A stretch of 64,000 nt of DNA from Undibacter mobilis. GTDB taxonomy: Bacteria; Pseudomonadota; Alphaproteobacteria; Rhizobiales; Xanthobacteraceae. Where the stretch lies: assembly GCF_003367195.1 (NCBI RefSeq), contig NZ_QRGO01000001.1, forward strand, positions 1,412,501 to 1,476,500, written 5' to 3'. Each line of letters starts with the position of its first letter. Position 1 is the first letter of the stretch. Shown here piece after piece: positions 18,854 to 28,001 of the stretch. Position numbers and translations under genes: made by a program. A model generated the notes under the pieces. It was not told the origin of the DNA and did not search any database. It saw only the letters and a list, made by a program, of their open reading frames with translations.

Positions 18854-20899
18854 ATGTATCAGCCTGACCCCGTGATCGTCGCCAAGGACCCGCTCCTGCA
18901 GCCGCTGACGATCAAGCATCTGACGATCCGCAACCGGATCATGAGCACCAGCCATGCCTGCGGGCTGGAGCAGAACGGCATGCCGGACGACGCCTATCAA
19001 AGTTATCACGAAGAGAAGGCAAAGGGTGGCATCGGCCTTTCGATGTTCGGCGGATCGTCCAATGTCGATATCGATTCGCCCAACATCTTCCGTCAGTTGA
19101 ACGTCGGCACTGACGCCATTATCCCGTATTTGCAACGTTTCACCGACCGCATGCATGCCCATGGTGCGGCCTTGATGTGCCAGATTTCGCACCTGGGGCG
19201 CCGGGGCGATCCCTATGGTGGCGATCGGCTGCCTACGATCGCGCCTTCGCCAGTGCGGGAGACTGCGCATCGCAGCATTCCCAAGGAAATGGACGAGCAC
19301 GACATTGATCGTGTCGTGAAGGCCTATGCCATGGCTGCGGTCCGCTGCAAGGAAGGCGGCCTCGACGGCATCGAGACCATGTCGGGCGGCCATCTGATCG
19401 GGCAGTTCTTCTCGCCCGATACCAACCGGCGCACCGACCGGTTCGGCGGTTCGGTGGAGAACCGCTGCCGGTTTGCCTTGATGGTGCATGAGGCGATCCG
19501 CAAGGCTTGTGGAGACAGGTTTCTCGTCGGGATGCGCTTCACAATTGACGAGGGCCCTGACGCCGCACTGCGCTTCGACGAGTGTATTCGCATCGCGCAA
19601 ATTCTGAAGGAGGCCGGCGCTGTCGACTTCTTCAACGCGATCTATGGAGCAATGGACACCGTTCCGGCCCTGACCGAATACAACATGCCCGGCATGGGAA
19701 CGCCGCTGGCGCCATGGGTTGAGCCGGTCGGCACATTTCGGCACGAGATCGGCCTGCCGGTTTTCCACGCGGCCCGCATCGCGGACCTGGCCTCCGCGCG
19801 ATACGCGGTGCGTGAACGAAAGGTCGATATGGCGGGGATGACGCGCGCCCAAATCGCCGATCCCTACATCGTTGCGAAGCTGGCGAGCGGGCGCGAGCGC
19901 GAAATCCGGCCATGCGTCGGCGCCACGCACTGCCAGTCTCCCCATCGTCCGTCTTGTCTGCACAATCCCGTGACGGGTCGCGAACTGACGCTGAAACATC
20001 AGATCCCCAGGGCGGACGGACCGTCCAAGAAGGTTGTGGTGATTGGCGGCGGCCCGGCGGGGCTGGAAGCAGCGAGGGTCAGCGCAGAGCGCGGTCATGC
20101 CGTTTCGCTGTACGAGGCCGCAGCGGAGTTCGGCGGGCAGATCCTGGTGGGGGCGACCGGATCCTGGCGGCGCGACCTGAAAGGCATTGTCGAATGGCGG
20201 GTGTCCGAACTCGAGCGTCTGGGAGCGAGCCTGCATGCCAACACTTATATGGAAGAGGACGACATCGCCGCGCTGGAGCCTGACGTCGTCATCATGGCGA
20301 CTGGCGGATTGCCGATGATCGACATCGGCGTGGGCGCCGAACTGTGCGTCAACACCTGGGATGTACTGACCGGTCAGTTTGCGCTCTCGGGAGAGGTACT
20401 GATCTTCGACGGAACCGGTCGCCATCCTGCACCCCTGGCGGCAGAACGGGCGGTCGAGATGGGCGCCCGGGTCAATTACGTGTCGATCGACGCGATGCTG
20501 GCAGAGGAGTTGACCTATGCCGAGCGCGTCCGCTGGAAGCAACTGTTCTTGAAGTATGCCATCCAGCCGATCACGGAAACGCGTCTCGTGTCGGTTAAGC
20601 GCTGCGACAATCGTCTTGAGGCAGCGTTGGTCAGTGATCTCACGCGTCAGATTACAACGGTCCTCGTCGACCACGTCGTCGTCGAGCAGGGCAGCATTCC
20701 GATGGCGGAAGTTTTCGAGCGACTGCGTATCCGCGCCAGCAATGAGGGTGTCACGGATCTCGGCGCTATCGTGGCGGCAAGGCCCCAGCCGCGGGGGCCG
20801 TCGCAGGGCTTCGAGTTGCATCGCATCGGCGACGCCGTCGCCAGCCGCAACATTAACGCGGCGATGTTGGACGCAGTACGGATCTGCAGCGCGCTATGA
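18854..20899 (+). CDS. Fe-S/FMN/FAD oxidoreductase, N-methylproline demethylase-like (trimethylamine dehydrogenase family)
   Basis: A 681-residue protein with an N-terminal old-yellow-enzyme FMN barrel (about 1-340), a cysteine cluster (Cys354, Cys360, Cys368 in CVGATHC...SCLHNP), and a C-terminal FAD/NAD-binding half starting at KKVVVIGGGPAGLEAARVSAERG. The spacing C-x5-C-x7-C with HNPVTGRE resembles the stachydrine/N-methylproline and dimethylglycine demethylase branch, not the C-x2-C-x2-C of trimethylamine dehydrogenase. Members remove N-methyl groups and pass electrons to an electron-transfer flavoprotein. Location after an amino acid importer supports a methylated amino acid substrate; the loop between the last two cysteines is shorter than I expect for that branch. 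Confidence 0.82.
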   Translation: MYQPDPVIVAKDPLLQPLTIKHLTIRNRIMSTSHACGLEQNGMPDDAYQSYHEEKAKGGIGLSMFGGSSNVDIDSPNIFRQLNVGTDAIIPYLQRFTDRMHAHGAALMCQISHLGRRGDPYGGDRLPTIAPSPVRETAHRSIPKEMDEHDIDRVVKAYAMAAVRCKEGGLDGIETMSGGHLIGQFFSPDTNRRTDRFGGSVENRCRFALMVHEAIRKACGDRFLVGMRFTIDEGPDAALRFDECIRIAQILKEAGAVDFFNAIYGAMDTVPALTEYNMPGMGTPLAPWVEPVGTFRHEIGLPVFHAARIADLASARYAVRERKVDMAGMTRAQIADPYIVAKLASGREREIRPCVGATHCQSPHRPSCLHNPVTGRELTLKHQIPRADGPSKKVVVIGGGPAGLEAARVSAERGHAVSLYEAAAEFGGQILVGATGSWRRDLKGIVEWRVSELERLGASLHANTYMEEDDIAALEPDVVIMATGGLPMIDIGVGAELCVNTWDVLTGQFALSGEVLIFDGTGRHPAPLAAERAVEMGARVNYVSIDAMLAEELTYAERVRWKQLFLKYAIQPITETRLVSVKRCDNRLEAALVSDLTRQITTVLVDHVVVEQGSIPMAEVFERLRIRASNEGVTDLGAIVAARPQPRGPSQGFELHRIGDAVASRNINAAMLDAVRICSAL

Positions 20900-20919
20900 T
20901 GCCTTGTCGACAGATATCG

Positions 20920-22224
20920 TTAGCGGCCTATATGGTCGAGGAACTGATACCAGCCCGCCACCGTGCGGACGGCTGGCTCGCGCAGGGAATAGAACGGGAT
21001 CGCTTCCGGCCGTGCCCGACGCATCAGAGCGAGATCAATCTGATCGCCGAAGGCGAGATCGATCGCGCATCGGCCAAGGAGGCTCGCCATGGCGATGCCT
21101 GTGCCGTTGTAGCCCACCGCAAAGGCGGTTCGGCTATCCGCGAGGCCGATCTGCGGCAGGCTGTCCATCGTCATCGCAACGAGTCCCGACCAGCGATGGG
21201 TCACCGTGACGCCCGCGAGTTGCGGGAAGAGATCTTTCATTGCCGATTCAAGAGCCGCAAACGCCGGACCGGAATCAGCTTTCCCGAACGCCCCTCGCCC
21301 GCCGAAAAGCAGACGGTCGTCGATCCGGCGAAACCACCGCATCATCCGGCGGGTCTCGCTGTAACTGCGGCCGTTGCGCACGAGCGTCTGGAGAACCTGG
21401 GCCGAAAGCGGCTCCGTCGCGACCATCGCGCTTCGGAACGGGATTACGGATTTTCTGACGATGGCGGTCGCCGGGGCGAGGTCGGAGTAGCCGTTGGTTG
21501 CTATGACCAACCGTTCGGCGCGCACCGAGCCGAGCTCGGTGAAAACTTCAATGCCGTCAGGCGTGTTGTCTATCCGCTGCGCAATCGAATGTTCGAAGAT
21601 GTGCCCGCCTCTGTCGCGAACGGCGCGAGCCAGCCCACGGGCGTAGTTGAGTGGGTGGATGACGCCCGCATGCTTGTTCAGAACTCCGCCGACAAAGGCC
21701 GCGCTCCCGGTCTCGTATTGTGTTTCTTCGCGGTCGAGGATCTGCAGACTTGTGTCGCCGAATGTCTCCGTGACGATTCTGGCCTCCTCGCGAAGGCTGG
21801 CGAGGGCATTCGCATTGTGGGCGCAACGCAGATTGCCGGTCTTTGCAAAGCCGGCGCTGCGGATCTCGTAGCGGTCGACATATTGCTCGACGCAATCCAT
21901 GGCGTCGTGCGCGAGCCGGTTCATGCGCTTTGCGACGTCCACCCCGTGGTGCTTGGCCATGTCGCTTAGGGATACACGATACTTGGTCGAGACGACCCCG
22001 CCGTTGCGTCCGGAGGCGCCGAAGCCGACTTCGCTCGCCTCGATTACTACCGGTTTGAGGCCTCTCTCGATGGCTCGCAACGCCGCGGAGAGGCCTGTGT
22101 ATCCGCCTCCGATGATGGCGACATTCGCTGTAGTCACGCCCGAGAGACGTGTCGGCACGGGCACCGCTGTCGCGGTGTCGCGCCAAAGCGACGATGGAGG
22201 CGTAAGGTCGGACATTGCCGGCAT
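20920..22224 (-). CDS. FAD-dependent amino acid/amine oxidoreductase (DadA/PuuB-like)
   Basis: A 434-residue DAO-fold flavoprotein. NVAIIGGGYTGLSAALRAIERG is the Rossmann motif, GASGRNGG the flavin-contacting segment, and the C-terminal GYNGTGIAMASLLGR closes the FAD site. This combination is typical of gamma-glutamylputrescine oxidase and related oxidases of N-substituted amino acids or amines. It is convergent with the demethylase-like gene (20 bp gap) and co-directional with the HAD gene 25 bp upstream. ATG codons at 22224 and 22215 are both possible starts. Confidence 0.9.
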   Translation of the reverse strand: MPAMSDLTPPSSLWRDTATAVPVPTRLSGVTTANVAIIGGGYTGLSAALRAIERGLKPVVIEASEVGFGASGRNGGVVSTKYRVSLSDMAKHHGVDVAKRMNRLAHDAMDCVEQYVDRYEIRSAGFAKTGNLRCAHNANALASLREEARIVTETFGDTSLQILDREETQYETGSAAFVGGVLNKHAGVIHPLNYARGLARAVRDRGGHIFEHSIAQRIDNTPDGIEVFTELGSVRAERLVIATNGYSDLAPATAIVRKSVIPFRSAMVATEPLSAQVLQTLVRNGRSYSETRRMMRWFRRIDDRLLFGGRGAFGKADSGPAFAALESAMKDLFPQLAGVTVTHRWSGLVAMTMDSLPQIGLADSRTAFAVGYNGTGIAMASLLGRCAIDLAFGDQIDLALMRRARPEAIPFYSLREPAVRTVAGWYQFLDHIGR

Positions 22225-22249
22225 TCCCGCGGGTGAAAAAGCCCCAAAA

Positions 22250-22948
22250 TCACCCGCGCTCTACTGCGTCGGCGAGTTCGCCGAGCGATGTGAAATGGAA
22301 GTCGGGCTTGGTGACCACCTTCGGAACGGGCGTGCCTCCAAATCCCTTCAAACCGTGGCGGCGCTCGATCCAGCAGACCTTGTATCCGAGTTCTCGCGCG
22401 ACGCCGATGTCATGATACTGGCTCTGCGCGACATGGAGGATTTCTTCCTGCTTGAAGCCGTGAGCGGATTGCCGGCCAAGATTATAGAAGAAGAAGCGTG
22501 GGTCGGGCTTCGCATGGCCGACCTCGTCGAGCGTGACGCTGTCGTGGAAGGGGCGGCCCAGCTTGTTGGCGCAATTGGTAAAGGCGACCCGATCATAATT
22601 CGTCATGGCGACGAGGCGGAACCGGCGCCGCAGGCGCCTGAGCGCATCGGCGGAGTCGACAAATGCGGGCGCGCTGAAGAACATCCGGAAGTACAGATCG
22701 CCGGCAGCATCGTCGGCGGGCAGCCCCATTTGCTTGGCGGCCGTGAGGTAGACATCGCGCATGACGGTGCTCGCCGGACCCGGGAATTTCTCACGCGCCG
22801 CGAGATACCCCGCGAAGATCTGATCCTCCGTCAGTTGGGCCGCTGCTGCGCCTCCCGCCGCGCGAAACCCGTCGAGAATACCCTTCTCGAAATCGATGCA
22901 TGTTCCGACGATGTCGAAAGTCAGCACCTTGAAGTCAGCGAACGACAT
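22250..22948 (-). CDS. HAD superfamily hydrolase, haloacid dehalogenase type II-like
   Basis: A 232-residue HAD protein. Motif I is FDIVGTCID with nucleophile Asp12, motif II is in AMTNYD, and motifs III/IV are in GHAKPDPRFF and VAQSQYHDIGVARELG. The order and length match haloacid dehalogenase type II/phosphoglycolate phosphatase-like proteins. It is the first gene of a two-gene minus-strand unit with the FAD oxidoreductase and is divergent from a LysR gene, a usual arrangement for a LysR target. Substrate is not evident; the fold alone does not show dehalogenation. Confidence 0.88.
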   Translation of the reverse strand: MSFADFKVLTFDIVGTCIDFEKGILDGFRAAGGAAAAQLTEDQIFAGYLAAREKFPGPASTVMRDVYLTAAKQMGLPADDAAGDLYFRMFFSAPAFVDSADALRRLRRRFRLVAMTNYDRVAFTNCANKLGRPFHDSVTLDEVGHAKPDPRFFFYNLGRQSAHGFKQEEILHVAQSQYHDIGVARELGYKVCWIERRHGLKGFGGTPVPKVVTKPDFHFTSLGELADAVERG

Positions 22949-23058
22949 AGCTCGGGCCTTTCAATCTTTATACCGGGCGCGCCATCGACACGGCGCTATC
23001 TGAAGAATGTCAAGCATCGGTGCGTTTTCGGCAAGCCGACAAATAATCACCGAGGAGG

Positions 23059-23071
23059 TTACATTTTGTAA
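23059..23071. promoter_or_regulatory. LysR-type T-N11-A dyad at the start of the GcvA-type regulator
   Basis: TTACA-TTT-TGTAA is a perfect 5-bp-arm dyad that also fits the T-N11-A rule of LysR binding sites. It sits between the strong ribosome-binding site GAGGAGGT (23052-23059) and the regulator ATG at 23071. That position would suit autorepression. Function is inferred from the motif only. Confidence 0.3.
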
Positions 23072-24024
23072 TGTCCCATATCAGACGTTTGCTTCCTTCT
23101 CTCAATGCACTGGTTGCCTTTGAAGCCGCCGTGCGGTGTGGCACCTTCGCCAAGGCCGCCAGTGAACTTGGCGTGACAGGCCCTGCCGTCAGCCGAACCA
23201 TCGGCCGGCTGGAGTTGCATCTCGGCATCCCTCTGTTCCGCAGGACGCCAAGAGGCGCCGTCCTGACCAAGGAGGGTACCAACCTGTTCTCCGGGATTTC
23301 GCGAAGCTTTGGCGAGATCGAGAGAACCGTCGCCGATCTTGTCGATCGCAACAGGCCGGTACGCCGGCCGATCATGTTGTCGGTTTCGGCTGCCTTCGCC
23401 ACCCATTGGTTTATGCCCAGGCTGGCCCGCTTTCAGGCCCGCTTCCCGGGGGAAGAGATTCAATTCCAGCTTATCAATGGTCCGTTGGAAGGACCTGTCG
23501 ACGGCGTCGACATTGCAATGCGGTTCGATCCCCAGGCGGATTCGAATAAACGCGTGTATCCTCTGATGCGCGAACTCCTCTTGCCGGTTTGTGCGGACCG
23601 TTATCCGGGTGCGCGCAACGATGCCGATGATCTGCTGCCCGCAGCGGCACGGATGATCTCGCTCAGCGGCTCACAGTTTCAATGGCACCAACTGTTCGCG
23701 CCGGACGCCGCGGGAAGCCGGGAGAATGAGATTCTGTTGACTGAATACACATTGGTTGTACAGGCGGCGTTGGCCGGCCAGGGCATGGCGGTTGGCTGGT
23801 TAAATGTGGTGTCCGGTCTGCTTGCATCCGGCGCACTCGTGCCGGCTCTGCCTCAGGTCATAGCTACCGGACGCCGGTGTGATCTGATTTTGACCGAACG
23901 CCCTCATTCGGATGTCGTGACAGACATCTGCGATTGGATGGTTCAGGAATTCCAGAGTGACATTGCGCGCATCCGCTTGCGCTATCCGGACGTTGGGAGA
24001 AGTCTGACGGACTTCAACTGCTAG
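23071..24024 (+). CDS. LysR family transcriptional regulator (GcvA-like)
   Basis: A 317-residue regulator with N-terminal LPSLNALVAFEAAVRCGTFAKAASELGVTGPAVSRTIGRLE and LGIPLFRR, the sequence style of the GcvA subgroup. The C-terminal effector domain contains FATHWFMPRLARFQARFP, also common in that subgroup. It starts ten bases after GAGGAGGT. It is divergent from the HAD/oxidase pair and 255 bp upstream of acdS, so either is a possible target. Confidence 0.93.
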   Translation: MSHIRRLLPSLNALVAFEAAVRCGTFAKAASELGVTGPAVSRTIGRLELHLGIPLFRRTPRGAVLTKEGTNLFSGISRSFGEIERTVADLVDRNRPVRRPIMLSVSAAFATHWFMPRLARFQARFPGEEIQFQLINGPLEGPVDGVDIAMRFDPQADSNKRVYPLMRELLLPVCADRYPGARNDADDLLPAAARMISLSGSQFQWHQLFAPDAAGSRENEILLTEYTLVVQAALAGQGMAVGWLNVVSGLLASGALVPALPQVIATGRRCDLILTERPHSDVVTDICDWMVQEFQSDIARIRLRYPDVGRSLTDFNC

Positions 24025-24061
24025 CGTGTTTCGTTTTGTGTGGTTTCGAAGCCGGCGCAGT

Positions 24062-24213
24062 AAGTCGGCCGACTTCATCGTGAGGCCGCTGGATCTTCCC
24101 GGTTGGTTAGCTCCTCCCCCGCTGAAAGAATATTTCATTGTATTTCTTAAATATGAAAATAGTAACTGAAATAATTAGAATATTAGGTACTTTAGGCGAA
24201 TAATTGGCCAATT
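24062..24213. promoter_or_regulatory. Palindrome-rich AT-rich leader upstream of acdS
   Basis: The 255-bp gap before acdS holds a perfect 14-bp palindrome AAGTCGGCCGACTT (24062-24075) and a perfect 12-bp palindrome AATTGGCCAATT (24202-24213). Between them lies an AT-rich segment with a loose TATTTCAT/ATGAAAATA inverted repeat around 24131-24161. These are candidate operator or promoter sites. I see no clear sigma-54 promoter (GG-N10-GC). Confidence 0.35.
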
Positions 24214-24279
24214 TTTGAGAGCACGTTTCGCTGAGTTCCGGCTACCTTACGGCATCATTCAGACGCCCGGAGGATCGGT

Positions 24280-25299
24280 GTGCTCAGACTCGACAAGTTC
24301 GAACGTTACCCGCTGACCTTCGGCCCAACGCCGATCGAGTTCCTGCCGCGCATGACCGAAGCGCTCGGCGGCAAGGTGCAGATCTACGCCAAGCGCGACG
24401 ATTGCAACTCCGGCCTTGCCTTTGGCGGCAACAAGCTGCGCAAGCTCGAATATATCGTGCCGGACGCGATCGCTTCGAATGCGGATACGTTGGTGTCGAT
24501 CGGCGGTGTACAGTCGAACCACACCCGTATGGTGGCGGCAACCGCCGCCAAGATCGGCATGAAATGCGTTGTGGTGCAGGAAAGCTGGGTGCCGCACGAA
24601 GACGCTGTCTATGATCGCGTCGGCAATATCCTGCTCACGCGTCTGATGGGCGCCGACAGCCGCATCGTGCCAGACGGTTTCGACATCGGTATCCGCAAGA
24701 GCTGGGAAGATGCCATCCAGTCCGTCAAGGATGCTGGTGGCAAGCCTTATGGGATTCCGGCCGGCGCCTCGGTGCACAAGTATGGCGGGCTCGGTTACGT
24801 CGGTTTCGCCGAGGAAGTGCGTGCCCAGGAAGCGCAGATGGGTATCAAGTTCGACTATGTCATCGTCTGCGTCGTGACCGGTTCGACACAAGCTGGCATG
24901 ATTGTCGGCTTTGCCGCTGACAATCGCGCCGGCCGTGTGGTCGGCATCGATGCTTCGGGTACGCTGCAGCAAACCCGCGCCCAGGTACGCGAGATTGTCG
25001 ATAACACCGCGGAACTGGTCGAGCTTGGTCGCGCGGTGCGTGACGATGAGATCGTTATTCTTGAGGACTACGCCTATCCCGCCTATGGCGTACCGAGCCA
25101 TGAGACGAACGAGGCAATCCGTTTTGCCGCGCGTACTGAAGCGATGATTACCGATCCGGTATACGAGGGCAAATCGATGCAGGGCATGATCGATCTCGTG
25201 AAGAAAGGCTTCTTCCCCGACGGATCAAAAGTTCTCTACGCGCATCTTGGTGGTGCGCCGGCATTGAACGGCTACAGCTACACCTATCGCAACGGCTGA
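24280..25299 (+). CDS. acdS: 1-aminocyclopropane-1-carboxylate deaminase
   Basis: A 339-residue PLP enzyme that cleaves ACC, the ethylene precursor of plants, to 2-oxobutyrate and ammonia in the cytoplasm. The PLP lysine is Lys52 in [10 protein letters not shown]. Tyr269, Tyr295, Glu296 and Leu323 are all present and equal the residues (Tyr268, Tyr294, Glu295, Leu322 in the Pseudomonas enzyme) that separate ACC deaminase from D-cysteine desulfhydrase. The length is that of true AcdS. It starts with GTG 24280 after CGGAGGA. A LysR gene, not the Lrp-like acdR, lies upstream. Confidence 0.95.
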   Translation: MLRLDKFERYPLTFGPTPIEFLPRMTEALGGKVQIYAKRDDCNSGLAFGGNKLRKLEYIVPDAIASNADTLVSIGGVQSNHTRMVAATAAKIGMKCVVVQESWVPHEDAVYDRVGNILLTRLMGADSRIVPDGFDIGIRKSWEDAIQSVKDAGGKPYGIPAGASVHKYGGLGYVGFAEEVRAQEAQMGIKFDYVIVCVVTGSTQAGMIVGFAADNRAGRVVGIDASGTLQQTRAQVREIVDNTAELVELGRAVRDDEIVILEDYAYPAYGVPSHETNEAIRFAARTEAMITDPVYEGKSMQGMIDLVKKGFFPDGSKVLYAHLGGAPALNGYSYTYRNG

Positions 25300-25355
25300 T
25301 CGTCATGCCGGCCGCAACGATCTATGTCTTGGCGCAAGCGGCACGCGCGGCCCAG

Positions 25356-26507
25356 TTAGGCGACGCGGCGGCCGGCACTCCAGACGCTGCGCACCGCCGC
25401 GCCTTCCGGCGCCACGTGCACGCGAATGACGTCGGCGCGCTTGCCGGTGGCGATCTCGCCGCGGTCATCGAGACCGACCGCTTCTGCCGGTGTTTTCGAC
25501 ACCGTACGGATGGCGGCGGGCAGGTCGTAGTTCGACGCCTGCTGCGGCAGCATGAGCGCAGCGAGCAGCAGGCTCGACGGTACATAGTCCGATGACATCA
25601 GATCGAGCAGACCAGCGCGCGCGAGCTCGGCGGTTGCGACATTGCCGGAATGCGACCCGCCGCGAACGAGGTTCGGGGCGCCCATCATCACCTTGATGCC
25701 GTTGGCATGCAGGCCTTGCGCCGACGGCACGTTGGTCGGGAATTCGGCGATGGCGACGCGGTCCTTGATTGCCTGATCGACATGCGCGGCCGTCGTGTCG
25801 TCATGGCTTGCTATCGGCGTGTCATGACGGTGAGCCAATTCGACCAGACCTTTGTAGTTGTCCGGGGCATATTTCTCGGAATGGGCGATGCGGCGGGCGA
25901 ACATTTCGTCCAGCTCGGCTTCGCTCATGCCGCCGCTTTTGCCGCGATAATACTCACGCAGCTTTTGAGGATCCTGAAACTGGCGCTGGCCCGGCGTGTG
26001 GTCCATCAGCGAGATGAGTCGCACATCGGGACGGCCGATCAGTTCGGCGGTATCGATGACGACCTGCGGCATCGGTACTTCACAGCGCAGGTGCAGATAG
26101 TGATCGACGCGCAACAGCCCGGCTGCGCGTGCCGTGTCGATAGCACGGGACAGCAGGGCAGCCTGGCCATCGACGCCTTCGGCGTTGCCTTCCTCGCGCC
26201 ATACGCGCAGCGAATCGAGCACGGTGGTGATGCCGCTGGTTGCGATCTGAGCGTCGTAGGAGACGACGGCCGATACGGCATTCCATTGCACCTTCGGTCG
26301 CGGCTGCACATGCGCCTCGAGATGGTCGGTGTGCAGTTCGACGAGACCGGGCAGCAGCAGGTCGCCTTCGGCGTCAATTCCGCGTTCAGGCGCCTTGCCG
26401 TCGCCGATCTCGGCAATCTGGCCGTTGTCGAATGCGACATAGCCGCGTTCGATCACTTTGTCGGCGAGGACAATGCGGGCATTTTCGATGATCGTCGTGT
26501 CGGGCAT
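25356..26507 (-). CDS. phnM: alpha-D-ribose 1-methylphosphonate 5-triphosphate diphosphatase PhnM (copy 1)
   Basis: A 383-residue amidohydrolase-fold enzyme that removes pyrophosphate from the PhnGHIL product before C-P bond cleavage. GLVELHTDHLEAHVQPRP carries the first metal-binding motif, and HLRCEV, ASHDDTT, MGAPNLVRGGSHSGN and SSDYVP are conserved PhnM motifs. It is the last gene of the minus-strand phnGHIJ-GNAT-KLM operon, 6 bp after phnL. A second, divergent phnM-like gene occurs at 33125-34270. Confidence 0.95.
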   Translation of the reverse strand: MPDTTIIENARIVLADKVIERGYVAFDNGQIAEIGDGKAPERGIDAEGDLLLPGLVELHTDHLEAHVQPRPKVQWNAVSAVVSYDAQIATSGITTVLDSLRVWREEGNAEGVDGQAALLSRAIDTARAAGLLRVDHYLHLRCEVPMPQVVIDTAELIGRPDVRLISLMDHTPGQRQFQDPQKLREYYRGKSGGMSEAELDEMFARRIAHSEKYAPDNYKGLVELAHRHDTPIASHDDTTAAHVDQAIKDRVAIAEFPTNVPSAQGLHANGIKVMMGAPNLVRGGSHSGNVATAELARAGLLDLMSSDYVPSSLLLAALMLPQQASNYDLPAAIRTVSKTPAEAVGLDDRGEIATGKRADVIRVHVAPEGAAVRSVWSAGRRVA

Positions 26508-26513
26508 GTTTCT

Positions 26514-27209
26514 CTAGGCGGCAGTGGCGAAACGGGTGACGTCGACAGCGACGTCGGCGATGTCGTCCCGGACCTGCTCGTCATGAACGATAGCGACGAT
26601 CGCTGTGCCGCGCGCTTTACGCTCGCGCACAATGTCGACAACCACGGCGCGGTTTTTGGCATCGAGCGAGGCGGTCGGCTCGTCCAATAGCAGGATCGGA
26701 TGCTCAGGCAAGAGCCCGCGCGCGAGATTGATGCGCTGCTGCTCGCCACCGGAGAAGGTGGCCGGTGGCAGGCTCCACAGCCGCTCCGGCACATTGAAGC
26801 GCTTGAGCATGGCGGCGGCGCGCGCCGTGGCGTCGTCTCGGGCGACGCCACGGGCGATCAGGGGCTCGGCGACAATGTCGAGCGCTGAAACGCGCGGGAC
26901 CGCGCGCAGAAACTGAGTGACGTAACCAAGCGCCCGCTGGCGTACCGCGAGGATGCGCCGTGGCGCCGCGGTGGCGAGGTCGACCTGGGTTTCACCGTCG
27001 CGCACCAGGATGGCGCCCTCATCGCAGCGATAATTGCCGTAGATCAGCTTCAGGATCGACGATTTGCCGGTGCCGGACGGTCCGGTGAGCACGACGCACT
27101 GACCAGCCTCGGCCTTGAAGCTGACGTCGTTCAGCACCGGCAGCTTGAGACTGCCCTGCAGGTGCATGACGAAGGTCTTAGTGACGTCTTTGAGTTCAAG
27201 CGCGGGCAT
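26514..27209 (-). CDS. phnL: phosphonate C-P lyase system protein PhnL
   Basis: A 231-residue ABC-type ATPase subunit. It has Walker A GPSGTGKSS, a signature FSGGEQQRINLARGL, and Walker B ILLLDEPTASLD. In C-P lyase, PhnL works with PhnG, PhnH and PhnI to transfer the phosphonate to the ribose of ATP. No permease is nearby on this strand, so it is the phosphonate-pathway protein and not a transporter ATPase. It lies between phnK and phnM with 3- and 4-bp gaps. Confidence 0.95.
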   Translation of the reverse strand: MPALELKDVTKTFVMHLQGSLKLPVLNDVSFKAEAGQCVVLTGPSGTGKSSILKLIYGNYRCDEGAILVRDGETQVDLATAAPRRILAVRQRALGYVTQFLRAVPRVSALDIVAEPLIARGVARDDATARAAAMLKRFNVPERLWSLPPATFSGGEQQRINLARGLLPEHPILLLDEPTASLDAKNRAVVVDIVRERKARGTAIVAIVHDEQVRDDIADVAVDVTRFATAA

Positions 27210-27212
27210 GGT

Positions 27213-28001
27213 TCACACCGGCAGGATCGAGGACACGAGAAGCTGCGTGTAGGGCTGGTGCGGGTCGTCGAGCACCTGATCAGTGAGCCCGGCTTCGATC
27301 ACTTCGCCGCCTTTCATGACCATGATGCGGTTCGACAAGAGCCGCGCCACAGCGAGATCGTGGGTAACGATGATGGCGGCAATGCGCATCTCCGAAACGA
27401 TACGGCGCAAGAGATCGAGCAGGCGCGCCTGCACCGACACGTCGAGGCCGCCGGTCGGTTCGTCCATAAAGATCAGGCGCGGCGCGGTGACGAGGTTGCG
27501 CGCGATCTGCAGGCGCTGGCGCATGCCGCCCGAATAGGTGCGCGGCGTGTCGTCAATGCGGTTCTCCGGGATTTCGACGCGGCCGAGCCAGTCGGCGGCG
27601 GTGGCGCGGATGCCGGCATAATTGCGCTGGCCGATCGCCATCAGCCGCTCGCCGACATTGCCGCCGGCGGAGACGCCCATACGCAGGCCGTGCTGCGGGT
27701 CCTGGTGCACATAGCCCCAGTCGGTGCGCAGCAGGAACCGGCGCTCGGGCTCACTCATCTCCCACAGGTTCTTCATGCCGCCATCGCGCATGCGATAGAG
27801 GATTCGTCCGGATGTCGGCTCGATTTGCGTCGACAGCATCTGCAGCAACGTCGATTTGCCGGAGCCGGATTCGCCGACCACCGCCATGACCTCGCCCTCG
27901 TAGAGTTCGAAAGAGGCGTCGCGGCAGCCAAGCTGACGGCCGTAATATTTTGTCAGTCCCTCGGCGATCAGCAGCGGTTTGTCGTCGTCAAACGGGGTCA
28001 T
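27213..28001 (-). CDS. phnK: phosphonate C-P lyase system protein PhnK
   Basis: A 262-residue ABC-type ATPase with Walker A GESGSGKST, WGYVHQDPQHGLRMGVSAGGN, signature YSGGMRQRLQIARNL and Walker B LIFMDEPTGGLDVS. The VHQDPQHGLRM segment is characteristic of PhnK, which binds the PhnJ subunits of the core complex. Its ATG overlaps the stop of the upstream acetyltransferase gene (ATGA), whereas phnJ and phnK are more often directly adjacent. Confidence 0.95.
   Translation of the reverse strand: MTPFDDDKPLLIAEGLTKYYGRQLGCRDASFELYEGEVMAVVGESGSGKSTLLQMLSTQIEPTSGRILYRMRDGGMKNLWEMSEPERRFLLRTDWGYVHQDPQHGLRMGVSAGGNVGERLMAIGQRNYAGIRATAADWLGRVEIPENRIDDTPRTYSGGMRQRLQIARNLVTAPRLIFMDEPTGGLDVSVQARLLDLLRRIVSEMRIAAIIVTHDLAVARLLSNRIMVMKGGEVIEAGLTDQVLDDPHQPYTQLLVSSILPV

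Noticed and set aside
18665..20821. Minus-strand open frame of 718 codons
   Set aside because: It lies opposite the Fe-S/FMN/FAD oxidoreductase, whose motifs are clear. The antisense product is rich in H, R and Q with no domain; it is a high-GC shadow.
20896..23071. Plus-strand frames of 357 and 390 codons
   Set aside because: Opposite the FAD oxidoreductase and HAD genes, which have proper motifs, starts and spacing.
24280..25299. D-cysteine desulfhydrase instead of ACC deaminase
   Set aside because: Glu296 and Leu323 are present, the residues diagnostic for ACC deaminase.
26514..28001. PhnK and PhnL as a dipeptide/lipoprotein ABC exporter
   Set aside because: No permease is nearby, and position and motifs match the C-P lyase ATPase subunits.
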